From Francisella salimarina (GTDB taxonomy: Bacteria > Pseudomonadota > Gammaproteobacteria > Francisellales > Francisellaceae): 64,000 nt of DNA. The position numbers were made by a program, and so were the translations under genes. Shown one piece after another: positions 36,427-47,227 of this stretch. The notes under the pieces are model-generated. The model had not been told where the DNA came from, did not search any database, and saw only the letters and a list, made by a program, of their open reading frames with translations. Numbering within the stretch: the stretch's first letter is position 1; each line of letters starts with the position of its first letter. The stretch is taken from the NCBI RefSeq assembly GCF_007923265.1, contig NZ_VOJA01000001.1, forward strand, positions 186,001 through 250,000. Reading direction: 5' to 3'.

Positions 36427-36918
36427 TCAATAATCCTTATATGCTGCCATTAACTCAGCTGAACAAACGACTTGCCCATCAACTTTAGCTACAGACTCCG
36501 CCGTGCAGATAATATTTTTCTGCTTAACCATACGTGACTCGATAACCAAAACATCTCCAGGAACGACTGGTCTTTTGACTCTAACCTTATCAATACCTGC
36601 CAGCATAAACGTTCTTCTTCCACCACCAGCTTTAGCAACAACATGAGCAAACAGTGTCTCAGCCATCAATTCACCAAGTATAGCAGTTGCCTGAGCCATA
36701 GCTTCTACAATTAAAACACCAGGCATGACTGGAAACTCCGGGAAGTGACCATTAAAAAAATCTTCATTTATCGTTACATTTTTATGGGCCACAATAGTTC
36801 TATCTTCAATACTCCAATCAACAATCTTATCTAAAAGAGCAAAAGGATACCTATGAGGTAAAATTTTTCTAATCCCCATTACATCTATTTGTTTATTTTT
36901 TTCATCAAACTGGCTCAT
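36427..36918 (-). CDS. fabZ: 3-hydroxyacyl-ACP dehydratase FabZ
   Basis: FabZ of 163 residues, hotdog fold. It dehydrates 3-hydroxyacyl-ACP during fatty acid elongation. IRKILPHRYPFALLDKIVDW and NGHFPEFPVMPGVLIVEAMA hold the catalytic His and Glu. MLAGIDKVRVKRPVVPGD is the usual C-terminal half. AAGGAT precedes the ATG. Its location between lpxD and lpxA is the standard proteobacterial arrangement, balancing acyl flow between phospholipid and lipid A. Confidence 0.96.
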   Translation of the reverse strand: MSQFDEKNKQIDVMGIRKILPHRYPFALLDKIVDWSIEDRTIVAHKNVTINEDFFNGHFPEFPVMPGVLIVEAMAQATAILGELMAETLFAHVVAKAGGGRRTFMLAGIDKVRVKRPVVPGDVLVIESRMVKQKNIICTAESVAKVDGQVVCSAELMAAYKDY

Positions 36919-36927
36919 GAATAATCC

Positions 36928-37944
36928 TTACTTATTTAACTTATCTTCTAATTGTTTTACTTTTTTAATCAAACTGTCGATTTTAGATAATCTCGCTACG
37001 AATCGTCCCCATTGAATCCTTGGCTTAGCTTCAAATGCAGCATAATACATCCCAGGTTGAGTAATCGATTTGCCTATGTTAGATGCTCCGCCAATAACTG
37101 CATTGTCACATATACTTATATGACCTGTTATCGCAGATTGTCCACCTATCAAACAATTATCACCAATAGTAGTACTCCCAGCTACTGCTGTAACACCTGC
37201 CAAGGCAGTATTTCGACCAATAACTACATTATGGGCTATCTGCACCAAATTATCAATACGAGCACCTTTTTTAATAATGGTATCATCGATAGCTCCCCTA
37301 TCAACCGTAGTCCCTGAGCCAATCTCAACATCATCCTCTATTACAACTCTTCCTAACTGAGGAATCTTAGTCCAACTACCATCATCATCTCTGGCATTAC
37401 CAAACCCATCACACCCAATCACTGCATTTTGGTGTATTATACAGTTAGCACCAATTTGAACATCATGAGCAATAGAAACATTACTCTTTATAAAAGTATC
37501 ACTACCTATTTTAGTACCTTCATCAATAGTGGTGCATGCACCAATAAAAGTATTATCTCCAATAGTAACGTTTTCACCGACAACAGAGTTTGCTCCAATA
37601 GTAACATTTTCACCTATAACAGCACTTGAGGCTATTACAGCTTTACTATGTATTTTACCATCTGGCTTTGGTGACTTATCAAACAACTCCATAACTTTAG
37701 CCAATGCCATATATGGGTTTGATAAAACAACTGCATTTGTATTACAAAACTCTAAGGCTTCCTCTGTAATTAGCACAGCAGAAGCTTTAGTCTCTGATAG
37801 CGCCTTCAAATACTTAGGATTCGTGCAAAAAGAAATATCTCCGACACCTGCTTTCTCTAAAGTAGCTATCCTATTTATTTCAATACTCTTGTCACCCTTA
37901 ACTTCACCATCTAGTTTCGAGGCCAAAAAATCTAAAGAATACAT
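36928..37944 (-). CDS. lpxD: UDP-3-O-(3-hydroxyacyl)glucosamine N-acyltransferase
   Basis: LpxD of 338 residues. It adds the N-linked acyl chain in the third step of lipid A synthesis. The N-terminal uridine-binding domain has [13 protein letters not shown] and [15 protein letters not shown] long hexapeptide-repeat domain follows, with the catalytic His in [14 protein letters not shown], and a short C-terminal helix. ATG 37944 ([11 protein letters not shown]) has GGGGAG seven bases upstream and is preferred over the TTG at 37959. Francisella is reported to have two LpxD enzymes with different temperature behaviour; only one is in this window. Confidence 0.94.
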   Translation of the reverse strand: MYSLDFLASKLDGEVKGDKSIEINRIATLEKAGVGDISFCTNPKYLKALSETKASAVLITEEALEFCNTNAVVLSNPYMALAKVMELFDKSPKPDGKIHSKAVIASSAVIGENVTIGANSVVGENVTIGDNTFIGACTTIDEGTKIGSDTFIKSNVSIAHDVQIGANCIIHQNAVIGCDGFGNARDDDGSWTKIPQLGRVVIEDDVEIGSGTTVDRGAIDDTIIKKGARIDNLVQIAHNVVIGRNTALAGVTAVAGSTTIGDNCLIGGQSAITGHISICDNAVIGGASNIGKSITQPGMYYAAFEAKPRIQWGRFVARLSKIDSLIKKVKQLEDKLNK

Positions 37945-37963
37945 TCCAAAACTCCCCAAACAA

Positions 37964-38464
37964 TTAAGAGTTCTTATTCATAATTTCAATTACTTGGTTT
38001 GATATATCATCAACATTATTTACATAAGCTAGCGCCTGAGTTGTCATAACAATATTATAACCCTTTTGTTTAGCAACTGTTGCTACCGCACTATCAAAAG
38101 ATGCTTGGAATTTCTTAGATAACTTATCTTTTGCAGCATACTCTTTTTGCTGAAGAACTTGAGCTTTTTGAGCAAAGCTCTGTTGCTCTTGTTGAATCTG
38201 CTGCTGCTTCTTCTCCAGCTCAGCTTTTGTCATAGTAGCTGAATTTTCTTGAAGCGTTCTCATTTGTTGCATAATATCATTTTGCTCTTGCTTAAGCTTT
38301 GCTGCCTCTGGCTTTAAGTCATTTTCCATTTTCTTTACGCTAACTGATCCCAAATCAGAATCATTGAAGATCTCTACAGGGTTAACTACCGCTATCTTAG
38401 TATCTGCATATACTCCTGTCACAGCACTAGCCAAAACGCACAACGATAATACAATTTTTTTCAT
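37964..38464 (-). CDS. skp: periplasmic chaperone Skp/OmpH
   Basis: Periplasmic chaperone of 166 residues. The signal peptide is [20 protein letters not shown], followed by [19 protein letters not shown] and a long charged coiled coil ([20 protein letters not shown]) typical of Skp tentacles, then [16 protein letters not shown]. It carries unfolded outer membrane proteins to BamA, encoded just upstream. ATG 38464 has GGGAG upstream and begins the signal peptide; the frame to 38515 is not used. A 122-base gap from bamA could hold a second promoter. Confidence 0.92.
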   Translation of the reverse strand: MKKIVLSLCVLASAVTGVYADTKIAVVNPVEIFNDSDLGSVSVKKMENDLKPEAAKLKQEQNDIMQQMRTLQENSATMTKAELEKKQQQIQQEQQSFAQKAQVLQQKEYAAKDKLSKKFQASFDSAVATVAKQKGYNIVMTTQALAYVNNVDDISNQVIEIMNKNS

Positions 38465-38586
38465 TTTAAGATCTCCCTTAATTTTTATTATATATTCAAT
38501 AACAGATTCTAACACAATATTATAGACCTTGTTAAATCGTTTTGGTATTAGATTTCGATAAATATTTTCTAGATTAATTATTTTTT

Positions 38587-40965
38587 TTAGAAGTTTTGAC
38601 CAAGTGAGAACTGGAAAACTTGCGTAACATCTCCAGGCTGAACATTAAACGGCTGTGCTATTGATACTGCCAAAGGACCCATTGGCGAAGCCCATCTAAA
38701 CTCAACACCCACAGAATATTTAAGGTTAGTAAATGATGGAGTAGTCTCTTGTTTTGGCTGAGGTGCTACAACCCCTTTCAGATCATAAGTAGTATAAGTG
38801 TTACCTATGTCAACAAATGCACCTATTCGCATTTTTGAGCTATCTTTAATAAATGGTACTGGAAAAAGTAAATCATAGTTATTGTAGATATTAAGGTTAC
38901 CACCAATTGAGTTACCTATTTGACCATTTTGTAAATTTATATCACGCGGACCTAAAGAACCTTGTAGGAAACCACGAACACTTCCCCAACCACCTCCGTA
39001 GAAGTTCTCATAAAAAGGTAAGTTATCAGTACCACCATATCCACCACCATACTGCACACCACCCCTGATAGTTAGAGCAGACATATCTGTATTTGGTATA
39101 GCTATATTATACTTACCTCCAACTTCAATCTTATAAGCTTCAATATTACTAATAACTGGTATGTTAACTGAGCCATTGATATCAAATGAGCCACCATCTG
39201 TAGCGAACATATATTTATTAGAATTATCAAAACTCCAACCAGCAGTTAAAGCAGGCTCATTAAAGCTATTTCTCCCACCTTGTTGCTGTATAAACCATTG
39301 TACAATTGATGAAGTAAACCCATTAGATTGGTTAACAGTATTATTTGCAAATGTTATACCCGCTGAAACGTTACTAAATGTTGATATTGGCACACCATAC
39401 ATTAGTCTTGCACCGATAGTATCTAATCGATATGCCGCAACCGCATTAGTTTTTGCAAAGTTTGATCTATTAATATAAGCTGAAATACTCTGACTAACTC
39501 CAGAAGTAGTAAAATAAGGATCAATATAACTTATATCTAATTGTTGGAATGGAATCGATAACTGCGCATTAAGGTTAAAGGTATTGCCGGTACCAAAAAC
39601 GTTAGGCATATTAAGCCTACCACCAATCATGAAACCATATAAGTCCGAGAAACCTAAGCTTCCACTAACTGAGTTCGCATTTCTCTCTTTGATATTATAG
39701 TTGACATCAACCAAGTCATCAGAGCCCTCTACAGGCACAAGCTCCATATCTGCACCTGCGACGTATGGAAGCTGATCAAGCCTTCTTTGAGACTTATCTA
39801 TGGCTTCTTTATTATACTGGCTTTGCTCATAGTACTGCAACTGCCTACGAAAAACATAATCATTGGTAACATTATTACCAAAGAAATTAACTCTATTTAC
39901 GTATACTTTTTTACCGGCATCTACAACAAACTTGAAAGAAACTATACGCTTCTTCTTATCAATTGTCGGAATAGGGTTAACTGTAGCGAATGCATAACCT
40001 TTACTTCCCAACAAGGTTTTTATACTCTCAACCGTATCAACAAGCTTACTTTTAGAAAAAACCTCGCCTCGCTTTATTTTTATCAAAGATTCCAACTCAG
40101 ACTTTGGTAAAATAAATTTTCCGGTCAAAGATACGTCACCAACCTTATATACATCACCTTCTGCAACATCAAGAGTGATATATGAATGCTCTCGATCCTT
40201 AGACATTGATGCTTGCTTAGATGTAACTTTAAAATCAAGATAACCTCTATCAAGATAATAATTAGTTACCCCTTGAACAGATTGATTCATACCTTCAGGA
40301 GAGTAACTATCAAACGACGACAAAAAGCCCCACAAATTCCATATAGATGGAACTTCGAAGGCCATACTACTATCTAATTCTGAATCATCAAAGTTTTTAT
40401 TACCTACAAAATTTATAGAATCAATAGTTGCAGGCTTCCCTTCTTTAAAGGTAATGTTTATATCAATCCTATTATTAGGGAGTTTTCTAATATTTTCATC
40501 AACCTCTGCACCATATAGGCCCATCATAGAGTATTGATTTAGTAGTGACTGCTTAAGCAAAAACATCGTATTAGGGTTATATACATTACCAACATATATA
40601 CCCGCATCAGTAAAGACCTTTTCCAGATCTTCTTTTTTAAGTTTTTTATTTCCTGTGAAATTAAAACCAGCAATAATTGGTCTCTCTTTAACATTAATAA
40701 AGAGGTTACTACCCTTACGATATAGATCAACACTATTAAAAAATCCTGTACCGTAAAGATTATTAATAATTTGGTTTGTATCTTCTGGAGTGATATAACT
40801 ACCTTTCTTATAGCCAATTCGGCTCTTTACCACATCACTCTGTAAACCTTCCAAACCTTTTATGGAAACATTGTCTAATATAAAACTGTCATTATCTGCC
40901 CAGCTATTTAATGCAATACCCATAAGAAGAGAGGCTAATACAAACTTCTTTCTCAAAAAAAACAC
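38587..40965 (-). CDS. bamA: outer membrane assembly factor BamA
   Basis: BamA of 792 residues. It inserts beta-barrel proteins into the outer membrane. A signal peptide ends at LNSWA; five POTRA domains fill roughly residues 25-420; an Omp85 barrel follows with [18 protein letters not shown] (the conserved VRGF loop) and ends FQFSLGQNF, the C-terminal aromatic signature. The start is GTG at 40965 with GGGG about eight bases upstream, inside the end of dxr. The gene is 5 bases after dxr. The protease gene rseP, usually just before bamA, is absent here. Confidence 0.95.
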   Translation of the reverse strand: MFFLRKKFVLASLLMGIALNSWADNDSFILDNVSIKGLEGLQSDVVKSRIGYKKGSYITPEDTNQIINNLYGTGFFNSVDLYRKGSNLFINVKERPIIAGFNFTGNKKLKKEDLEKVFTDAGIYVGNVYNPNTMFLLKQSLLNQYSMMGLYGAEVDENIRKLPNNRIDINITFKEGKPATIDSINFVGNKNFDDSELDSSMAFEVPSIWNLWGFLSSFDSYSPEGMNQSVQGVTNYYLDRGYLDFKVTSKQASMSKDREHSYITLDVAEGDVYKVGDVSLTGKFILPKSELESLIKIKRGEVFSKSKLVDTVESIKTLLGSKGYAFATVNPIPTIDKKKRIVSFKFVVDAGKKVYVNRVNFFGNNVTNDYVFRRQLQYYEQSQYNKEAIDKSQRRLDQLPYVAGADMELVPVEGSDDLVDVNYNIKERNANSVSGSLGFSDLYGFMIGGRLNMPNVFGTGNTFNLNAQLSIPFQQLDISYIDPYFTTSGVSQSISAYINRSNFAKTNAVAAYRLDTIGARLMYGVPISTFSNVSAGITFANNTVNQSNGFTSSIVQWFIQQQGGRNSFNEPALTAGWSFDNSNKYMFATDGGSFDINGSVNIPVISNIEAYKIEVGGKYNIAIPNTDMSALTIRGGVQYGGGYGGTDNLPFYENFYGGGWGSVRGFLQGSLGPRDINLQNGQIGNSIGGNLNIYNNYDLLFPVPFIKDSSKMRIGAFVDIGNTYTTYDLKGVVAPQPKQETTPSFTNLKYSVGVEFRWASPMGPLAVSIAQPFNVQPGDVTQVFQFSLGQNF

Positions 40966-40970
40966 TCAAT

Positions 40971-42125
40971 TTACCCCAAAACAGAATCCACATATTCTCG
41001 AGTCTTTCTATCTATTTCAAAAACTTCTTCTATATTTGTTGGATTCTCAAAAATCAACTCTTTTGTTACTTTTTTATTTACTTCTATTATATCTAAATAC
41101 TTAATTCTTTCGTTTAAAAACGCTGCCACTAAAACTTCATTTGCAGCGTTAAAAACAATATTTGCTGAATAATTTTCACTCTTTAAATTATCAAAAACTA
41201 TTTTCAAAGCCTCGAATCTGTCAAAACATGCTTCCCTAAAAGTAAGCTCATATTTTGTAAAATCCAATCTATCAACATTAATCGACCCTCTAACTGGGTA
41301 ATACATTGCGTTTGCTATAGGTGTTCTCATATCTGGTACACCTAATTGCGCTATATAACTACCATCCACATATCTAACCATAGAGTGGATTACACTTTGA
41401 GGATGAATCAGAACGCTTATTCTATCAGCTGAAACAGAAAAAAGCCAATATGCCTCGATAACTTCTAGTGCTTTATTTACCATAGTAGATGAATCGACTG
41501 ATATTTTTTGCCCCATTTCCCAGTTAGGATGAGCACAAGCCTGCGCAGGTGTGATATCAATCAAATCACATAACTCTTTATCCCTAAAAGGCCCACCAGA
41601 TGCTGTCAAAACTATTTCACTAATCTCTTTAGTATATTTCTTATCTGAGTTGTCAATACATTGAAATATAGCATTATGCTCACTATCCACAGGTATAAGC
41701 TGAGCATTATTTTTCTCAACTTCTTCAATTAAAAGATGTCCAGCTGTTACAAGAGACTCCTTATTTGCAAGCAAAATTTTCTTGCCTGCTCTAGCCGCAG
41801 CAAAGGTAGGCTTAAGACCTGCTATGCCGACTATAGCAGACATCACCAAATCGACTTCTACCGCACTTGAAACTTCCTCTAAAGCACTTTCACCAACCAA
41901 AACAGTAACATCAGATATCAGGGCTTGTAATTGTTGCTTTTTAGGTAAATCCGAAACTACAACAAATTTTGGTGAAAATTCTTCACATAATCTCGCCAAC
42001 TTTTCTACATTACTAAAAGCTGATAACGCATAAACCTCAAAGTCATTACTCTCTCTAATTACAGCTAATGTACTATCACCTATTGAACCTGTAGCACCCA
42101 GTATAGTTACCTTTTTCTTTAGCAT
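40971..42125 (-). CDS. dxr: 1-deoxy-D-xylulose-5-phosphate reductoisomerase
   Basis: Dxr (IspC) of 384 residues. It makes MEP from DXP, the committed step of the non-mevalonate isoprenoid pathway and the fosmidomycin target. The NADPH site is [62 protein letters not shown] and [20 protein letters not shown] carry the metal and substrate contacts. It lies 6 bases after gyrA. The order gyrA-dxr-bamA joins DNA supercoiling, isoprenoid and envelope genes in one transcript. Confidence 0.96.
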   Translation of the reverse strand: MLKKKVTILGATGSIGDSTLAVIRESNDFEVYALSAFSNVEKLARLCEEFSPKFVVVSDLPKKQQLQALISDVTVLVGESALEEVSSAVEVDLVMSAIVGIAGLKPTFAAARAGKKILLANKESLVTAGHLLIEEVEKNNAQLIPVDSEHNAIFQCIDNSDKKYTKEISEIVLTASGGPFRDKELCDLIDITPAQACAHPNWEMGQKISVDSSTMVNKALEVIEAYWLFSVSADRISVLIHPQSVIHSMVRYVDGSYIAQLGVPDMRTPIANAMYYPVRGSINVDRLDFTKYELTFREACFDRFEALKIVFDNLKSENYSANIVFNAANEVLVAAFLNERIKYLDIIEVNKKVTKELIFENPTNIEEVFEIDRKTREYVDSVLG

Positions 42126-42131
42126 ATTAAT

Positions 42132-44720
42132 TTATTCACTCTGCTCTGTTGCTTCAGAAATTTCTACATCATCACTATCAACTTCATCATCTTTTTTAAC
42201 TACTTTTAGACTTATAAGCCTTTCATTATTCCTAAGATTAATAAGTCTAACACCCTGAGCAGAACGTCCACATTCTCTAACTTGATCAGATGAAGTCCTA
42301 ACCAGAGTTCCATTATCGGTAATCATGACTATATCTTCATCATTACCAACCAAAACAGCAACAACAACTTTACCATTTCTATCAGAGGTTGATATAGCTA
42401 TTACACCTTGACTAGCTCTTTTAGTTCTACGATATTCTGATACTGCAGTACGTTTACCATAACCATTCTCAGTTGCTGCCAAGACAACGCCCTCATCAGG
42501 ATTTGTTACGATCATAGAGACTATTTTTTGATCAGCATGTAAACGCATACCAGTTACACCAGCAGCCGAGCGCCCCATAGCTCTAACATCTGACTCACCA
42601 AAACGAATTGCCTTACCCGCATCTGAGAACATCATAATTTCCTTAGAACCATCTGTAAGAGCAACATATGACAGTTCATCACCGTCATTTAATCCAATTG
42701 CTATCTTACCTGTAGAACGAGGTCTCGCAAACTCTGATAAATCAACTTTTTTAACCCTACCAAGCTTAGTTGACATAAACACATACCAACCTTCTGTAAA
42801 CTCAGAAATTGGCATTAAAGCGGTTATTCTTTCATTCTTATCAAGTGGTAAAATATTATTAATAGGTCGACCTTTAGAAATTCTACTTGCTACAGGGAAA
42901 TCATATACTTTTGACCAGTACACTCGGCCCAAACTAGAGAAACAAAGCATTGTGTCATGAGTCGAAGCAAGCATTAATTTAAAGATACTATCTTCTTCTT
43001 TAGTCTTAGTTGCAGACTTACCAACACCACCACGTTTTTGAGCATTATACATACTAAGCGGTTGAGTTTTAACATAACCATCCATTGACAAAGTCACAAC
43101 CATGTCTTCTTCTGCTATAAGATCTTCTCTTGTAAGATCAAGTCTTGATTCTATAATCTCAGACTTCCTTGTATCACCGTAGTTATCTCTGATTTCAACA
43201 AGCTCCTCTTTCACAACACGAATCAGCTCATTCACATCACTCAAGATACCTATTAGATACTTAATTCTTTCAATAAGTTCTTTAAACTCGTTAGTAATTT
43301 TATCCTGCTCCAAACCTGTTAATCTATGCAATCTTAAAGCAAGTATTGCCTCAGCCTGCTCTTCTGTAAGATTGTAAGAGCTATCAACTTGAATACCATA
43401 GTGAGATGCTAATGTTTCTTTACGATACATCTTAACATCAACTCCCTCAAGCATACTCTTAACCATAGAACCATTCCATGATCTAGCAAGCATTGATTCT
43501 TTTGCATCGGCAGGACTTGGAGAAGCCTTAATAAGCTCAATCATCTCATCAATATTAGCCAACGAAAGCAATAAGCCTTCTAATATATGCGCACGTTCCT
43601 TTGATTTTCTTAACTCAAAAATTGTTCTTCTTGTAACAACTTCTTTTCTGTGTTTAATGAACTGCTCTAATATTTCCTTAAGATTAAGTAACTTAGGTCT
43701 ATTGTCGCTTAGTGCCACCATATTTATACCAAAACTACACTGTAGCTGAGTTTGAGCATATAAAGTATTTAAAACAACTTCTGGAGACTCATCTCTCTTA
43801 AGGTCAATAACAACCCTAATACCATCTTTATCCGATTCATCTCTTAATTCAGATATACCTGTTACTTTCTTATCTTTTACAAGTTCCGCTATTTTTTCAA
43901 CTAGTTTGGCTTTGTTAACCTGATATGGTATTTCTGTAACCACAATCTGAGACTTGCCAGAAGCTTCATCTTCATGAATATCAGCTTTGGCACGCATAAT
44001 AACGCGCCCACGACCAGTCTTATACGCCTCCAAGATACCATCAGTACCATTTATGTAAGACCCAGTAGGAAAATCTGGTGCAGGAATATATTGAATCAAA
44101 TCCTCTATAGTTAATTTTGAGTCATCAATCAAAGCTATAGTACCATTAATAACCTCTGTCATATTGTGCGGAGGAATATTTGTCGCCATACCCACAGCAA
44201 TACCTGATGACCCATTGACTAAAAGATTTGGAACTCTAGTCGGTAAAACATCAGGAACCAATTCTGTATTATCATAGTTTGGAGAAAAATCTACAGTTTC
44301 TTTGTCTATATCAATCAAAAGCTCATGCGTCAGCTTCTGCATTCTAATCTCAGTATAACGCATAGCTGCAGGAGAATCGCCATCTACAGAACCAAAGTTA
44401 CCTTGCCCATCTACCAACGTATAACGTAGAGAAAATGGCTGAGCCATTCTAACGATAGTATCATATACCGCAGTATCACCATGTGGATGATACTTACCTA
44501 TCACATCACCGACAACCCTAGCAGACTTCTTATATGGTCTATTGTAATAATTAGACAACTCATTCATTGCAAAAAGCACTCGGCGGTGAACTGGCTTCAA
44601 ACCATCTCTCACATCTGGCAAGGCACGACCAACGATCACACTCATTGCATAATCAAGATATGATTGTTTAAGTTCTTTCTCTATATTTATAGATGATGAT
44701 TCTTTAGTAGGTATAGACAT
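42132..44720 (-). CDS. gyrA: DNA gyrase subunit A
   Basis: GyrA of 862 residues. With GyrB it introduces negative supercoils into DNA. The active-site tyrosine is Tyr122 in [10 protein letters not shown]. The quinolone-resistance region [18 protein letters not shown] has Thr83 and Asp87; threonine at 83 is, from memory, the normal Francisella state and there is no sign of a resistance substitution. The C-terminal beta-pinwheel has the GyrA box [10 protein letters not shown]. The acidic C-terminal tail ([19 protein letters not shown]) is common in gyrases. It begins the minus-strand envelope block. Confidence 0.97.
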   Translation of the reverse strand: MSIPTKESSSINIEKELKQSYLDYAMSVIVGRALPDVRDGLKPVHRRVLFAMNELSNYYNRPYKKSARVVGDVIGKYHPHGDTAVYDTIVRMAQPFSLRYTLVDGQGNFGSVDGDSPAAMRYTEIRMQKLTHELLIDIDKETVDFSPNYDNTELVPDVLPTRVPNLLVNGSSGIAVGMATNIPPHNMTEVINGTIALIDDSKLTIEDLIQYIPAPDFPTGSYINGTDGILEAYKTGRGRVIMRAKADIHEDEASGKSQIVVTEIPYQVNKAKLVEKIAELVKDKKVTGISELRDESDKDGIRVVIDLKRDESPEVVLNTLYAQTQLQCSFGINMVALSDNRPKLLNLKEILEQFIKHRKEVVTRRTIFELRKSKERAHILEGLLLSLANIDEMIELIKASPSPADAKESMLARSWNGSMVKSMLEGVDVKMYRKETLASHYGIQVDSSYNLTEEQAEAILALRLHRLTGLEQDKITNEFKELIERIKYLIGILSDVNELIRVVKEELVEIRDNYGDTRKSEIIESRLDLTREDLIAEEDMVVTLSMDGYVKTQPLSMYNAQKRGGVGKSATKTKEEDSIFKLMLASTHDTMLCFSSLGRVYWSKVYDFPVASRISKGRPINNILPLDKNERITALMPISEFTEGWYVFMSTKLGRVKKVDLSEFARPRSTGKIAIGLNDGDELSYVALTDGSKEIMMFSDAGKAIRFGESDVRAMGRSAAGVTGMRLHADQKIVSMIVTNPDEGVVLAATENGYGKRTAVSEYRRTKRASQGVIAISTSDRNGKVVVAVLVGNDEDIVMITDNGTLVRTSSDQVRECGRSAQGVRLINLRNNERLISLKVVKKDDEVDSDDVEISEATEQSE

Positions 44721-44759
44721 TACTTATCGCTTATTACAAAGATAAAACATATAGCTGAC

Positions 44760-44765
44760 ATTCTA
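44760..44765 (-). promoter_or_regulatory. candidate extended -10 for gyrA
   Basis: On the minus strand TAGAAT is preceded by TGT, an extended -10, about 40 bases before the ATG. No -35 is clear. Confidence 0.35.
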
Positions 44766-44866
44766 ACACATTCAATAGCAAAAAGCACTCTTTAGAGACC
44801 GCACTAAGCCTAAGCAAGAACCAAACACTTACGTAGTAACATTATCCAAACAACATCTATCAAATT

Positions 44867-44883
44867 TTGATAAGGACTATCAA
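44867..44883. promoter_or_regulatory. inverted repeat upstream of the chitin-binding protein gene
   Basis: TTGATA and TATCAA are perfect inverted copies separated by five bases (AGGAC). The site lies about 95 bases before the start codon and 33 bases before a TATAAT at 44916-44921. It could be an operator; in AT-rich DNA a 6-base arm can arise by chance. The rest of the 257-base gap holds nothing else I can name. Confidence 0.3.
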
Positions 44884-44977
44884 TATATGATAAATTAGCA
44901 ACTCTAATTTTAATATATAATATGTCCACAAAATTCCAAACATGAAATATTACATTATTTTGAGGAGATTACTAAAT

Positions 44978-46633
44978 ATGAAAAAAATTATCATAAGCTC
45001 AATATTAGCATCACTGGCACTACCAGTAGCATCACTAGCAAACACATCGCTCAAAGAAGGCGAAGTTGCTTATCACAACACATTCCCCTTCAGCAAATCA
45101 GCAACTTACGATATTTTTACTACAAATACTGAATACGCAAATACTGTAATAATGTCTAATACCATTGCTGGTGTTATGTACGGATATTTAATTAAACAAA
45201 AATATCCTGACATGAAATTCAACAAAGATTACTTATATGGCTCATTAATCGGGCAACTAATGCAAGAGTCAGACATGACGACTCAGATTAACAAAGATTT
45301 TAAACCAAATGATTCTGATCAGTTAATCCAGAACGAAACTTATGCCAATATTCTTTTATCAAAAGGACAAGGTGGTCCTTATCAAATCAATGACTATTCA
45401 AAAAGGTTACCAGGAGTAGGACAAGAAGGATCACTTGGTCTAGTAAACTACAACTCTATTGCAAAGGTTTTAGGCTACTCTATCGAAGATCAGGATAGTG
45501 GTAAGCAAACTGACAGCCAAGGACCTAAAGCTTTAGACAATATATATGCAGGACCAATGATTACGACATTCTATCATTTCAATGATATCAACAGGATGAA
45601 TGTTAATGCTTCTAATGACTGGTTTGTGTATCACCAACAATGGAAAGACTGTTTAGCTAACTCTCAAAAAAGTGATGCTAGTGGCTTAAACTTCCCATTT
45701 GTTATGAATGTTGTATACAATGCTGGTTCATACAGTCCAGTACTTAAAACATACCTAGATATTTGTGCAAACGGGTCTACAGATTCAAAAGAATACAAAA
45801 ATATGAACAACTGGATGTTAGACACAATCACTTATCAAACTAAAGTAGGTGCTGAAAAGCCTAATGATGGTGAAGCAACATACTATCGCTATCCTAGACA
45901 AGTATCTTTCTATATCAATCAGATATTTAATAACAACAATGCAAAGCTAGAAAAAACTGAACTTCAAGTCAACAATGAAGTAATATTCAAAATTGAAAGG
46001 CTTAAAGCAGTATTTGGAATGGTAATGCACAAACTATCCTATAGAAATAGCAATGATGAACTTAAGTATATTAATATTTCAGATGCTAATACAGCTTTTG
46101 ATCAAGCCATAAAACAACTAAAAATAACAGAAACTGAACTAAGCTTCTCAAATACTCCTAAGACAAAAAATCAACAGAGACTAGTAATCTATAAAATCAT
46201 CAACAAAGCCATTGCCAATTTAGCAAAAAATGACAACATAGATTTCACAGCAATATATGACAAGCAGCCTGGTCCTGGACCACAACCTGGCCCAACACCA
46301 AAGCCACAGTATAAGTATCCTGATGGTATTGGTGAATATGTAGCTGGTACAGTTGTTAGCGCAGGTGATAGCACATACCAATGTAAAGTCGCAAACTGGT
46401 GCAACGATTCCACATATTCTCCAGTGGGTGATTACTCTGACTCAGCATGGCAAAATCTAAATCCTCAACCAACTCCTCCAGTTCCAGAAGGTGACTGGGA
46501 TCCTAAGAAAACATATGTTGAAGGTGATTTTGCAAAAGTGAATGGAATAAATTACAAATCTAATTTTTGGAATAAAAATAAAAATCCAGAAGATAATAAC
46601 TGTGAGTACGGTTGCCCTTGGACAAAACAGTAA
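44978..46633 (+). CDS. secreted chitin-binding protein with lysozyme-like N-terminal region
   Basis: Exported protein of 551 residues. The signal peptide is MKKIIISSILASLALPVASLA. ATG 44978 has AGGAG upstream; a longer frame from 44942 is not used. The large N-terminal region (about 25-430) has GSLIGQLMQESDMTTQINKD with Glu97 and, later, QGGPYQINDYSKRLPG, which recalls the Glu-containing helix and G-x-x-QI loop of lysozyme-like glycosidases. A Pro-Gly linker (QPGPGPQPGPTPKP) joins it to two carbohydrate-binding modules of CBM5/12 type, with AGDSTYQCKVANWC and WDPKKTYVEGDFAKVNGINY. F. novicida secretes a chitin-binding protein (CbpA, from memory) that this may be. Catalytic activity is inferred, not shown. 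Confidence 0.75.
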   Translation: MKKIIISSILASLALPVASLANTSLKEGEVAYHNTFPFSKSATYDIFTTNTEYANTVIMSNTIAGVMYGYLIKQKYPDMKFNKDYLYGSLIGQLMQESDMTTQINKDFKPNDSDQLIQNETYANILLSKGQGGPYQINDYSKRLPGVGQEGSLGLVNYNSIAKVLGYSIEDQDSGKQTDSQGPKALDNIYAGPMITTFYHFNDINRMNVNASNDWFVYHQQWKDCLANSQKSDASGLNFPFVMNVVYNAGSYSPVLKTYLDICANGSTDSKEYKNMNNWMLDTITYQTKVGAEKPNDGEATYYRYPRQVSFYINQIFNNNNAKLEKTELQVNNEVIFKIERLKAVFGMVMHKLSYRNSNDELKYINISDANTAFDQAIKQLKITETELSFSNTPKTKNQQRLVIYKIINKAIANLAKNDNIDFTAIYDKQPGPGPQPGPTPKPQYKYPDGIGEYVAGTVVSAGDSTYQCKVANWCNDSTYSPVGDYSDSAWQNLNPQPTPPVPEGDWDPKKTYVEGDFAKVNGINYKSNFWNKNKNPEDNNCEYGCPWTKQ

Positions 46634-46716
46634 CTTTAAAACTCAAAATATCTCTTAAACATAAAACGCTTTAACACCCAAATAACTTTCATTACTAGCA
46701 ACACACAGCACTAAAA

Positions 46717-46725
46717 TGATATACT
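46717..46725 (+). promoter_or_regulatory. candidate extended -10 for the PCu(A)C gene
   Basis: TGA followed by TATACT forms an extended -10 about 50 bases before the ATG at 46776. No good -35 is placed correctly. Confidence 0.4.
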
Positions 46726-46775
46726 TTGAGAAAGCTTATTAACAAATAAACTTAAATTTAAGGGAAATGACTTTT

Positions 46776-47219
46776 ATGAAAAAGATACTAGTAGCATTAA
46801 CAGCTATAATAACCCTAATATCATACGGATTTTGCGACGATGTAAAACAAAAATGTAAAATCGAATCATGCGAACTTAGCATAACTCATGCAGAAGTAAA
46901 AGAAACCAAAGGCAATAATACAGCTATAAAAATGCACATTAAGAATAGCGGTAATGAAACTGTTGATATTATCGCAGCATATTCGCCAGTGGACACCCAA
47001 ACACAACTTCACCATTTTGTAACAGTCGGCAATAAACGTGTAATGAAGCAAATCAAGACAATTGAAATATATCCTCATAATAGTGTTGATCTGTCATATC
47101 AAGAGTTACATGTAATGCTAATAGGCCTTAAACAAAAAATCACAAAAGGTCAAAAAATACCTGTAATGCTAATCTTAGAAGATGGTAGCACACTTTCAAC
47201 AACCGCAATAGTCGACTAA
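46776..47219 (+). CDS. periplasmic copper chaperone, PCu(A)C family
   Basis: Exported protein of 147 residues with a signal peptide (ILVALTAIITLISYGFC). The mature domain follows PCu(A)C: AIKMHIKNSGNETVDIIAAY, then QLHHFVTVGNKRVMKQIKTI and LHVMLIGLKQKITKGQKIPV. The histidine and methionine ligands of the H-x-n-M, H-x-M motif are present (LHH, RVM, LHVM). The family delivers copper to cytochrome oxidase. ATG 46776 is chosen because AAGGGA is ten bases upstream, while the ATG at 46767 is almost on top of it. It converges on ung. Confidence 0.82.
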   Translation: MKKILVALTAIITLISYGFCDDVKQKCKIESCELSITHAEVKETKGNNTAIKMHIKNSGNETVDIIAAYSPVDTQTQLHHFVTVGNKRVMKQIKTIEIYPHNSVDLSYQELHVMLIGLKQKITKGQKIPVMLILEDGSTLSTTAIVD

Positions 47220-47227
47220 TTTTCCCC

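Noticed and set aside
37529-38002. A 157-codon plus-strand frame antisense to lpxD
   Set aside because: Its length follows from the repeat-rich coding of lpxD on the other strand; no start signal or known domain.
39787-40110. A 107-codon plus-strand frame antisense to bamA
   Set aside because: It is fully contained in the conserved bamA coding region with no supporting signals.
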